From Alternaria dauci (lineage: Eukaryota > Ascomycota > Dothideomycetes > Pleosporales > Pleosporaceae): a stretch of DNA of 64,000 nucleotides. The DNA is taken from positions 1,240,001 through 1,304,000 of the forward strand of contig NC_091280.1 in the NCBI RefSeq assembly GCF_042100115.1, read 5' to 3'. Below are positions 54,541 through 64,000 of the stretch, piece after piece (the first letter of the stretch is position 1; each line of letters opens with the position of its first letter). The position numbers and the translations under genes were made by a program. The notes under the pieces are model-generated. The model saw only the letters and a list, made by a program, of their open reading frames with translations. It was not told the origin of the DNA and did not search any database.

Positions 54541-55734
54541 CTACGAACCTCCACCGACCTCTACCAAGATCTTGACCTGGTTGTCCTTGTCGTTAATCAG
54601 ACTCTTGAAGCCCTTCTCTTCGACCTCGGTCAAGCCGATTCTCTGTGTGATCATCTCTTTCGGATCTATGTCCCCTCTGCTGAGCGCATCTATGACTTCC
54701 CGAAAGTCACCAATCTCATAAGTTGCGATGCCCATATATGTCCGCTCCTTGAAGTTGAAGTCGTTGGTGAAGATAGTGCACGGCTTTTCCCATATGGCGA
54801 TATTCACGATACATCCCCGGGCACGGGTAGCGTGGACAGCTTGATTGAGAGCCGCCTGGACGCCGGCACAATCGTAGGTTACGTGCACGCCTTTGCCTCC
54901 AGTGAGTTCGCGACAGCGTTTTGCAAGGTCTTCTTTGGCTGGGTCGACGATGTAGTGCGCTCCGAATTTCTTTGCGAACTCTTGCCTCTTTCTGCTTACT
55001 TCAGAAACAATGATTCGATCGCATCCCTTCGCCTTCAGTGCTAGTATCGTTGAGATACCGATAGGCCCACCGCCCAAGACCAATGCAACATCGCCTTTCT
55101 TGAAGGGACTGATCTTGACGGCGTGCCAACCAACAGCAAGAGGCTCGACGAGTGCGCCAATCTCGAGTGGCACATTGTCAGGGAGGTGATAAAGAGTCGA
55201 AGTTGGGACAACAATGTGGTCTGCAAGACCGCCGCCCCAACCCGAAAGGCCGATGAAGCCATTAGACCAACAGCAGTTCTGTAGGCCTTCTTCGCATGCG
55301 CCGCAGGTGTCATCGTAGATAATCGGCTGAATGACCACCCTGTCGCCAGGCTTGTAGTCAGTTACGCCATCGCCAACTTCTTCCACCGTGCCGCTGAACT
55401 CATGCCCGAAGGTCAGTGGAACTGTTTCGCCGGTGATTGGATGGGGCGTAGTAGGGCAGAGGTTCGCGCCACCTAGGTACTCAGTTGTGGACCATATGTT
55501 CGTCATTCATGTACGTACCCAGATACTCGTGGAGGTATAAAACAACGTCAGTCTCGCTGTTTCAGCTTTCGTATCTGGAGCCATACCTGTTCCGCAGATC
55601 CCCACCCAAGCTGGTTTTACTTTGACCTGTCCTGCTTTGACTTGCGGTATCGGAACTTTCTCATATCGCAGGTCGTTCTGGCCGTGGAATCGAAGCGCAT
55701 TCATGGTACTTTCAGCTGTCGGGGACGCCATCAT
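54541..55734 (-). CDS. zinc-dependent dehydrogenase, (R,R)-butanediol/sorbitol type, 365 aa; odd splice site
   Basis: Exons (minus strand) 55734-55587, 55536-55519 and 55472-54541. Medium-chain zinc dehydrogenase of the BDH1/sorbitol dehydrogenase class, NAD(P)-dependent oxidation of secondary alcohols: catalytic zinc site GICGT...H and GHEFSG, structural zinc site CGACEEGLQNCC, Rossmann motif GGGPIG. The N terminus can start at 55734 or at the internal ATG at 55704. The 18-base middle exon is needed to give the conserved GTDLHEYLGG run. The first intron (55586-55537) has a good GTATGG donor and a CTGAC branch point, but ends in AT where AG is expected. If this splice does not occur, the frame is lost, so the gene may be broken or use a rare site. 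Confidence 0.75.
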
Positions 55735-56967
55735 GTTGCAAGTCGTGCAGTAATCTCAGAAGGGTCAAATTCAGGGTGACCCCAGGATGATGGAAGAGAG
55801 GCTGAAGAGATGGAGAAGTACTAGAACGTGGCGCGGCGGTATCGCTCGTGCCATGGTCGACAAACTGACCTCGCGCTCGTTCTCCCGGATTCCGCCAGTC
55901 CCTCACCTTCCGCTCACCTTCTACTGGCAAAGCGCTCCTTCCTGCGCGCTCGCCTGAAGCACGGAATGCCCAAACGGGTAAACCTCTGGCCAATCACCCC
56001 GCATTGACAGATGCGGGGTACCGGGTAGGGAGCAATTGAGACGCAGGCTTGAAAGCGCAGCATGTTCTACCGTGGAATAGGGAGTTTGAAAAAGCAGACA
56101 TACAGCATACATCACATCGACTTGTGCACATGCCAATGTGCAGCAATCGCGTGTCGTTGTGTACTTTGCACGCTTCTTGACAGCTTGATCTAGCTGCTTT
56201 CAGACTCGCAGATTATCCGACCTATTCTCCAGCAACGTTGGTCAGCGCTGCCTTTGAGACGTAATCAAAGAGAAGGAAAGGGCGACGAAGACCAATGAGG
56301 CCGCAAGCTCTGCACGCTGGTGAAAGAGGCTGGGGATATGATGAAGGTCTTGAAGATGACGTCGGCAACTCGGCACTCGGATCAGCTACCGTCGCACCTT
56401 CCCCGATCGAAACGAGCTCGGAAAGACAATCTGTCATCGCTTCTCTGGACTGATTCGCTGCTGTTCGCATACGACGTTTTGGCGGGAGAATTGTCGATGA
56501 AAAATGCCACTGCATCTACTGCATGTAATGACGGACCCCACTGCAATGCGGCACGATCGGAACGACCGAACGTGTAGTGTGAGTTAGGGACTGCGACATG
56601 TGATGGTTCTGGGTCTAGCCCTCGGCACCGTTGGCAGAAGACCGATGCAACGGTCAAAAACACGATCATTGACGCGTCGGTGACGGTCAGAAAAAGGTAC
56701 AGCTGCGCGCCTCAACAGACAACGCGCTCGCGGGTGCGTGTCTGACCAATCCGGAGGCACCAGAAGCCTTAACGGCGGGGGCCTTTTCGTTCCCGTCCAC
56801 TGTTATGACCTCACTGCGCGAAATGCGATGGGCCGACTCTATCAGCTGGCGGGACATTGACCGATGCTTGAAATACGTGTACATGCCCCTCAACACCTAC
56901 CCCTCCGTAATCTGTCGCAGCTCCTCAACACCTCGTTGCACACCTCAAAACACAGCCACACAATAAA
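55735..56967. promoter_or_regulatory. divergent spacer between two dehydrogenase genes
   Basis: 1.2 kb between divergent start codons of two zinc dehydrogenases. No coding sequence supported. A bidirectional promoter is possible but no site was identified. Confidence 0.5.
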
Positions 56968-58111
56968 ATGCCTTACCCAGAGACTACCGACGCCTTCGCG
57001 GTGACTGACATCAAGAACTGGAGCACATTCAAGCGCCAGGAGGTCAGTAAACAAGCCAATTGACTAGCCCATTGCTGTTCTAACAATTTCACAGCTTCCT
57101 CTCAAGAAGTTTGAAGAGTACGACGTTGACATTGCCATTGACGCCTGCGGTGTCTGCGCTTCCGATGTCCACACCATCACTGGAGGCTGGGGAGAGGAGC
57201 TCCCTCTTCCTCTTTGCGTAGGACACGAGGTTATTGGCAAGGTCGTCAAGGTCGGTGACAAGGTCACCCGCGTCAAGGTCGGAGACCGCGCCGGTATTGG
57301 TGCTCAGATCGGTGCCGACCTTACCTGCGACCAATGCAAGAACGACCAGGAGAACTACTGCCCCAACCAAGTCGACACATACGGTGCCAAGCACACCGAC
57401 GGCACAGTCGCACAGGGTGGATACTCTAGCCACATCCGTGGCCACGAATACTTCGTCTTCAAGATCCCAGACAACCTCGACACTGCCCTCGCCGCTCCCA
57501 TGCTGTGCGCCGGTCTTACCACATACTCGCCCTTGAAGAGGTTAGGGGCTGGCCCCGGCAAGAAGGTCGGTATCATCGGACTGGGTGGTCTTGGTCACTT
57601 CGGTGTCCTCTGGTCAGTGGCCATGGGCGCTGACACCTATGTCATCTCGCACTCTCCCAACAAGAAGGAGGATGCGCTGAAGATGGGTGCCAAGGACTTC
57701 ATCGTCACCAAGGAGAAGGGCTGGGCTGAGCCATGGAAGTTCCAGTTCGACTTTGTCATCAACACTGCCGATGCGACCGACAAGTTTGACCTCTCAGAAT
57801 ACTTCTCCATCCTCAAGGTCAACGGAACCTTCCACATGGTCGGCTTCCCTGACAACCCGCTCCCCGCTATGCCCGCCCAGGTCTTCGCACCCAACGGCTG
57901 CTACATGGGTGCTTCCCACATTGGCAACAGGCCCGAGATGGAGGAGATGTTTGAGCTCGCATCCAAGCAAAACATCAAGTCCTGGGTACAAGAAATTCAG
58001 CTCAGCGAGGAGGGCTGCAAAGAGGCTGTCGAGCGTGTGTACAAGAACGACAACGTCAAGTACAGGCTCACACTCACTGGCTTCGACAAGGTCTTTGGTA
58101 AGAGGGCTTAG
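56968..58111 (+). CDS. NADP-dependent cinnamyl-type alcohol dehydrogenase (ADH6/ADH7-like), 363 aa
   Basis: Exons 56968-57042 and 57095-58111; 52-base GT-AG intron, phase 0. Medium-chain zinc dehydrogenase of the cinnamyl alcohol family: catalytic zinc motif GVCASD with Cys and GHEVIG with His/Glu, structural zinc Cys run CDQCKNDQENYC, Rossmann motif GLGGLGHFG. Family members reduce aldehydes, including aromatic and branched ones, with NADPH. Residues near the cofactor site (VISHSPNKKEDALKMGA) fit NADP preference. Full length for yeast Adh6-like proteins. Neighbour of the butanediol-type dehydrogenase across a divergent spacer. Substrate is not known. Confidence 0.9.
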
Positions 58112-58348
58112 ACAGCGACAAAAGCAGTGGCATTACCTTCTTGAAGTCTATTAGGCAGCTATAGATAATAATGAACGTTAAACGAACTTCATATCCGCCT
58201 TCTCATCGGTCTTGATGTTGCACTCAGAGAACAGGAGGAAGAAAATGAATGAGTAAGGCAATGACGGCTCTTGTTTCAACATGTCCTGCTAGGTACGCTG
58301 GACCCCAAATGTCAGCTCTCGGTACTTGCCTTCTCTGCTTCTCCGTCC

Positions 58349-59857
58349 TCACTCTGGTGGCCCATCACACAACGGCGGTGCGTCACTGGGCTCCTTGGGC
58401 GGAACCTGCCTCTTGCCCTGCACTCTCTCCGCCTTGACAAAAACCGGTATCACACCTCCGGTCTCCAGTGCAAACGTCCTGTGGCCAAACACTTCGAGCA
58501 TACTTCCAATTGCTCCAGAATGGCTGGTCACGCTCAACCACACGTTGTTATCCGAAGCGAAGACGTCGTCCAGGAACGTGGCCAATCGATACCGTCTTGC
58601 GGCTGGCGGTTCACGATACTCAGCTTCCCAGAGAGGATCTTCGTCCGAGAAACCAGGTTCGAACGTCAGTTTCGGGTCGGTGAAGGTGTTTTTGAGATGA
58701 GTTGCTGTGCTGCGGCGATCACAGGTGTGTACACCGAGGGCCTCACGAACGAGTTCCTTTATGTAGGGCGCGTAGGGCTGAGATGACGGGAGGGGGAGGC
58801 CTCCAAACGTCAGGTTTGCTGTTTCGATCGTGCGGGTCAAGGGCGAAACGTAATAGGTCTGTGGTGGTGGAATCCCGAGGGGGAGTTGTTCAGCCCATAG
58901 CCTGTTGACAGCAAGAGCTTGATCCTGACCCGTAGAGGTAAGGTTGGCGTCTGCCCAGGTTATGCCGTCGTAGCCGTCGAGGGCAGAGTAGTAACACTTC
59001 AGTCATGTCAGCAAACATAGCTCTTCAACAGCGAGTATCAGAAGATGCAGGAAAGAGTGAAAGAACAAGTTGGGTAGGAGAGTAGGAGAAAACCCGCAAC
59101 CCACGCCTTTCGACAGATTGCCCGATTCGGAAGGAGTTTGAGAGCAGATGGGATGAGATGCAACAAGTGATAGAAGAGCAAGAGAAACGTACATCCCAAG
59201 CCTTCGTTCCGTACTTCGCCTCTGCGACATTGTGCCATCCCTGACCATGACGGCCTAGAAAGAGTACCTTGTAACTCTCACCCTGCTCTTTCGCTGCCTC
59301 CAGACTGGCCACATATTTCTCAAAGCGCTTCCATTGTTTGTCTTTGCTGTCAATCTCTCCAGGATAAGAACGATTGATTAGTCCAAAGTTTTGTGCCTTC
59401 TGTTGATAATGTTAGTCGGCTATCTTGCAAGCCAAGACGGAATGGCGGTGGGAGAAGCTATGAGGGGTATTGAGACTGCAAACTCTACTGTTTATTGCAA
59501 GACATGAAGAACAAGACGCGAACATACAAAATCAAAAGTCGCGTCATCAGTCTCGTCCTCACTTTGAGCGAAGAAGCCCTTTTGCACGGTATACTTGAAG
59601 TGGTAATCCAGCTCCGGTTCAGCCGGGACAGGCACTACGGACGAGTGGTCCGATGTACTCATGCTGAAGTAAATCAAGAAGACGAGTACGATAGAGACGA
59701 AAAGGACGGGTCTAGCAGAATGTCAGCGCAAATACTTTGGGTAGAGGATGAATTTTGGAAAGCGTCTGGGCAGTGGGGCTGGAATCGAGAGAATGATTTA
59801 CATGGGAATGCCGACACCACAGATTCTTGCTTTTGATTGATAGGAAGGTATGAGCAT
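58349..59857 (-). CDS. histidine phosphatase superfamily protein with N-terminal membrane anchor, 364 aa
   Basis: Exons (minus strand) 59857-59802, 59711-59528, 59399-59193 and 58996-58349. A hydrophobic stretch of about 17 residues near the N terminus (about 19-35) is a likely signal anchor. The catalytic RHG motif is GRHGQGWHN (about residue 130), and the second His lies in SVTSHSG. Yeast Pmu1-like histidine phosphatases share the FLGRHGQGxHN and AWDCYxSxLDG runs. The active-site pattern fits a phosphatase rather than a mutase; substrate unknown. The exon 3 to 4 junction (AWD|CYYS) crosses a 196-base intron, long for this window. The first exon is the least certain part. Confidence 0.78.
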
Positions 59858-60402
59858 AGTACGGGAAAGATTTAGGATATCATGGTTGGTGTGGTTTGCA
59901 GACGATGCGCTGTGAATGCGGGCTGACGGTCAGTCGCTAGCGTGCAAGAGCCAATCACGAAATCAAGGTGCATCACGGGTAACCATGTTGCTGCTTTCGA
60001 GTCTGCTCAGCATCATGTTAGGAAACTCAGCATTCGCTCGCTGCGTGCGAAAAATAAATTGAGATCGGACGAGGGATTGTATGCCATTTGGCTGCAATGA
60101 CGTCAGGTGGATAGTTCGATGACCGCTGCAATATTTGCTCATGAATCGTCGATTTTATCTAGCCCACACGCTGCTCAATGAGACCAAGCTGTAGAGGCGC
60201 GCAATAGAGGCTAAGCCGTAGCCATCATACACTGTCCACCTTGGTGGTATTCTACCATGATGTCCACCAAACGCCCATCCCAAGCCCGCTAATCCAGAAG
60301 AGATGTGTTGCAGCCGAAGCTGACTTTTGAAGCGCAAAGAATCGCAACGTCACAGGCTGACTGCGCACGTCCGGCCAGTCTGTAACCTTGGCATCGTTTT
60401 GC
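59858..60402. other. spacer between histidine phosphatase start and MBF1 end
   Basis: Promoter side of the phosphatase and 3' side of MBF1. No coding sequence supported. Confidence 0.5.
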
Positions 60403-60971
60403 TCATTTCTTCTTTGGGAATTTGGGCTGCCCAATCTTGTCGCCTCGTAGGATGACATTAAGCACGCGCTCCATGTTTGCTAGGAGCTTTTGGTCTGGTG
60501 CCGCAGTACCGCGCTCAAAGTCTGCAATGATGGTGGGTGTGCTGTTGCACTTTGTAGCCAGATCCTTCTGCGTCATGGTAGTGCCCTTGTCGTTCTTTGC
60601 CTCGGAGCGCGCCTTGGAGATGGCCTGGCCGACAACGGTGCCAACGGTCTTGGGCTTGACGATATCGTCGGAACGGTCGACTTTTGTGAGGCGTTGGCCT
60701 TCCGATGAAGCACCCTGTGTCTGGTCGATCAGCATTGTTTTGAGTGAACCAATGGAAATCACGAAGAGCAAAGTGGTTTAGGCTAAGTAGACGTGTCAGG
60801 AGCACTCACGGCGTTGGCAGAAGCAAACTTCTTCTCTGTGGCGACGATACCGCCGCTGCGTTGGGCTGCGTTCAAAGCTGACTTGCCCTTGACTACGGTC
60901 TCGCGAGGTCCAGCGGCGCCGCCACGAGTGCGACTGCCGATCTTGGTAACGGAGTTCCAGTCGTCAGACAT
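60403..60971 (-). CDS. MBF1: multiprotein-bridging factor 1, 157 aa
   Basis: Exons (minus strand) 60971-60810 and 60714-60403; 95-base intron, phase 0. Coactivator that links bZIP regulators to TBP and also acts at the ribosome in stalled-ribosome responses. The MBF1 N-terminal domain ([10 protein letters not shown]..., about residues 5-70) is followed by the helix-turn-helix domain of the Cro/C1 type (about 85-140), with the family run [23 protein letters not shown] and the basic tail (QPKFPKKK). Both domains and overall length are typical. Confidence 0.95.
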
Positions 60972-61944
60972 GTCGAATGTGGGTTTGAAGGATAGAGGTG
61001 ATGGAGTTGTGGTTGTTGTATGCAGAAGGCTGAGTTGGGCGCAGATGTGGGGTGTTGTCCTTGTGAAGTCGGTGCTTGTTCGTCGATGGATTTGTCAATC
61101 GGCGAACGTACGTGTGACAGAAGGTGGTTTGGATGTGAGAAGCAATAGAGCGAAGAAGATTGAGCTTTTGCTTATGTAGCGGCCCAAAGAGCGATGCGAG
61201 GCCGCGATGAGTCGGAGCGGCAAGTGAGGTCACCGCCACACGCGCTAACCTCGCTTAGGGCAGCGTCTCTCGAAGCTTCCACGTTCGCTGAAGCTCCAGC
61301 CCTTCTTCCGCCCTTCTTTCACTCCGCCCAACCATCAATCAACCTTTGCGATGACTGCTTCGAGCTTACTCATTGTGCCTCATAGCTCATGGAAGCCGGC
61401 TTTGATGTACTAGAGCCATTCATCGCGTCTGCATTCAATGGCCAATGGAAGAAATATCTCAAGTCTGCGTCTCAGACTGTGCTCCGTCAAGCACGCGACA
61501 ACGCGATCGGCGCGCTATATTTTTCCTTTAGGCTTATTCTATAGCAACAAACCTCTTCAGTATACGTCGTCCTTCCTTCTCGATGATGGACTCGTTTGTC
61601 AAAAGCAGGAAGATCAGCCACAAACCCGTTTCAAGCCCTTTGCTTGTGTTACTTAGTTAATGCTTGGGTGTCTGCTCCGTCGGTGGACAGGCGCTGGTGC
61701 TTGGGGTGGGACATACACAAATCATTTTGAACACGCGCTCATAAGCTTGCTAGTGAAGTTTTCATTGTTGAGGTACATGGTGCTAGGACGCTGAGATAAA
61801 GTGTCTATATGTGCCCTGCTCGCTCATGAACTTTTGACAAAGGCTCGTCTAATCTTGACAAGCACCCAACCCGACCGCCGGAACGCCATTGCATGCATGC
61901 AGCCATATCGAACCATATCAACCATTCTTCATGAGGTCATATCA
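60972..61944. other. spacer between MBF1 start and eIF3i end
   Basis: About 970 bases with no supported gene. The MBF1 promoter lies at its left end. An open frame of 72 codons and one overlapping the eIF3i gene antisense are not credible. Confidence 0.5.
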
Positions 61945-63116
61945 TTACAAGTTCGACTGCTGCGCAACTTCCCGCTCAACCTCGTACATGAAGTCAAAGT
62001 ATGGCTTGTCGAAGTGGTGTACGCGCACATAACCATCCTCTCCTCCACTGCAGTAGCTGGTGCCTTGTGGGTGTACGGCGACGTAGTTGAGGGGACCAAA
62101 GTGACCACGCACACGACCAATCTCCTCCATGAAGATCTTGTGGTAGAAACGGGCCTCGAACTTTCCTTGACGCGCAGATGTGGTTGTGACGTCCATAGCT
62201 GCTTGTCCTCCGCCGAGGATGACAAAGTCCTTTACCGGAGTGATGGCCGCGGAGTTGAGGGGTGTGTCGGCAACGTATGACTTGAGCACGTTGAGCTCTT
62301 CGACGTCGACCAGCTTTGCGGTCTTGTCCTTGCTGGCAGTTATGAAGTATGTTCGGTCGGGAGCCCACTGGATGTCGGCTTCATCCTGTTAGTTCTGCTA
62401 TTACCTGAGATTTGTCCGAGGCACTTACTGATTTGCATGTCTGGCTCGTGGACATCGTAGTTGGAGCTGAGCAGCTCGCCAGTCTTGCCATCCCACTGGG
62501 TTACTGAGCCGTCTTCGTGTCCACTGATGATGTACTTTGCGAGATACGAGAAGCCAGCAACCGTCGCCTTGGACTCGTCGCATACGATCCTGAGCAGCTG
62601 CTCGTCTGATTGTTGCGCCTCTGGGTCCGGGTTGATAGGGTAAACGCAGATGGTCGAAAGATGTCCTGAACGCTTCTCGGTGACACCGAGTAGCTGTCTG
62701 CCGTCTGGGGAGAATTCGCAGCGCTTGATACTGGTGTTGAATTCCCAGGTGTGTAGAAGCTTGCCGGTCTGCACATGCCACAGCCTCATGGTGTTGTCTG
62801 CGCCACCGGTGGCTAGCAGTTCGGAAGATGGGTTTACGTCGACGGTCCATAGCGCTCCCTGATGTCCGTGGTATGTGCCTATCCGCTCGCCGTTGTGTGA
62901 GTACCAGGCGCAAACGACGTGGTCCTACAAACATCAGCTTCCACATTTCGGGAGATCGGGAGAAGCTCGTACCTTTGATACGGAGAAAATAATGTCTCCA
63001 TCAGCATTGTACTGCCTACTGTCAGTTTTCTCCCCCTCGTTCTGCTACGCCTTGCGCATGCGTACCTTGACCTGCGTGAGCGCACGCTCGTGTCCCGAGA
63101 GAAGAATGGGCCTCAT
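61945..63116 (-). CDS. TIF34: translation initiation factor eIF3 subunit I, 339 aa
   Basis: Exons (minus strand) 63116-63066, 63011-62973, 62924-62429 and 62378-61945. eIF3i is the WD40 subunit of eIF3, which binds the 40S ribosome and stabilises the pre-initiation complex. Start [17 protein letters not shown] is the family start. WD40 repeats follow in order, with GH...WD-type ends, such as [13 protein letters not shown] and [12 protein letters not shown], and the highly conserved [12 protein letters not shown] and [12 protein letters not shown] near residues 240-265. The C-terminal repeat ends with [13 protein letters not shown]. The last intron ends at AAG (62379), not at the earlier CAG, which gives [10 protein letters not shown] in frame. 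Length is typical. Confidence 0.95.
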
Positions 63117-63894
63117 GTTTGCGATGTGTGTGTGGAGGCGGGGTGGTGTGACGACTTATATGTGGCGGGCGGCGTCTCGAAATTCGGGTGAGTCTTTGCA
63201 TATCGACGTCCAGCGGGCGAAGTGGGCTGCTTGGCGCTAACCGACTAGCGTGCTTGTCCCGCATCCATGGATCAACCGCCATCCTTCTCATCACTCTGTC
63301 GTGGCTCACATCTGCATTACGAAGAGTCTAGAAACTGCGGATACTGAGCTGGGGCTATTGGCCTAGATCGCTCTCAATTCCGTAATGTTCGTTGATGTGA
63401 GTCACGATGGCTCGCCTCATTACCCCATCCGGTCGTATATCAGCAAATGCTCCCGTACTCGCGAACGACGCAGCTTGTTGTGACTCACCGGCCAACCTGT
63501 TAGTACATTGATGGTATGAGTCTATTCACAGACGGTTCAGATGGTAAGTCTTGCTCGGGTCATATACGTCCCCTCTCCATGATCGTCTACTTCTTAGTCA
63601 ACACAACCATCTTTCTGTGAACCTTACGCCTACGTTTGCAACTATTCCAAAAACGACGTCTCTGTATATGCCGCTCTTACGCTTTCCGAGATATGTGCAG
63701 CATGGAGATGAAAGGCACATCCCTCCACGGCTTCACTGCCACCAGGCTTCCATCTCTCCATTTCCATATTTGATCACATGCTTGGAACAGACGCCAGCTA
63801 CGGCGCTGTTACTTAAGTAGGCACATACTGTGCTTCTGGGTTCTCTGTTGTTGCTTTGTGTGAATTTCTGTCGTTTGATCACCTTCATCCTCAC
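63117..63894. other. gene-free right region
   Basis: Promoter side of eIF3i. No coding sequence supported except the possible fragment from 63895 to the edge. Confidence 0.5.
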
Positions 63895-64000
63895 TGGCGA
63901 TGCAGGGAATCGCGCCTGCCCTTCGGAGCGAGCACTGTCTTGGCGCAAACGCGCCCTTGCTTCGACTTCGCGTTGTTGATCCCACAACACTTGAACGCAG
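63895..64000 (-). CDS. possible 3' or internal part of a gene cut by the window edge
   Basis: From the right edge the minus strand has an open frame rich in Arg, Gln, Glu and Ala (RQDSARSEGQARF), with a possible donor CCA|GTGAGG at 63895. The frame stays open to 63733 without splicing. The composition is like a charged helical region. No start is in the window and no family is recognised, so it could be chance. Confidence 0.25.

Noticed and set aside
61801..62280. 159-codon open frame on the plus strand
   Set aside because: Antisense to the last exon of eIF3i.

Overview
The window is nuclear DNA from a filamentous ascomycete (Pezizomycotina). The evidence is genes split by 45-130 bp GT-AG introns with CTAAC/CTGAC-type branch points, long intergenic spacers, and fungal families throughout: a Zn(II)2Cys6 regulator, a membrane-anchored GH3 beta-glucosidase, both methylcitrate-cycle lyase and synthase, a Pex14-family peroxin, DUF3455 and small cysteine-rich secreted proteins. 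A dothideomycete (Pleosporales) is my guess from overall style; nothing in the sequence proves it. I support 24 complete protein-coding genes and one possible gene fragment at the right edge. I see no rRNA, convincing tRNA, CRISPR array or intact transposon.

Layout. 1-13 kb is gene-poor: one low-complexity hypothetical gene (525-1679), a 4.9 kb spacer holding a dispersed GGTACGCTAG-type motif, a Zn2Cys6 factor on the minus strand (6558-7942), then about 5 kb without a credible gene. 13-18.8 kb holds a nine-exon DUF2461 gene with very long introns, head to head with TYW3, followed by a methyltransferase with a histidine-rich insert. 19-33.4 kb is metabolic: GH3 glucosidase, mitochondrial 2-methylcitrate synthase head to head with mitochondrial 2-methylisocitrate lyase, a Pex14-type peroxin, a DUF726 hydrolase and a peroxisomal ABCD-type acyl-CoA transporter. 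34.4-42.4 kb carries dynactin p150-Glued and a 1357-residue ankyrin protein, tail to tail.

43.9-54 kb mixes secreted proteins (DUF3455; a nuclease/phosphatase fold fused to a jacalin-like lectin; two related cysteine-rich small proteins) with a hotdog thioesterase and ADE4. 54.5-63.1 kb holds two divergent zinc dehydrogenases, a membrane-anchored histidine phosphatase, MBF1 and eIF3i.

How they fit together. The most suggestive stretch is 22.4-33.4 kb. Peroxisomal acyl-CoA import, a peroxin of the docking complex and two consecutive-pathway enzymes of propionyl-CoA disposal lie within 11 kb, with an uncharacterised lipase-like DUF726 protein among them. Exon boundaries were set by hand from splice signals, reading frame and recalled family sequence; all reported models have consistent frames, except that one dehydrogenase intron lacks a normal 3' AG.
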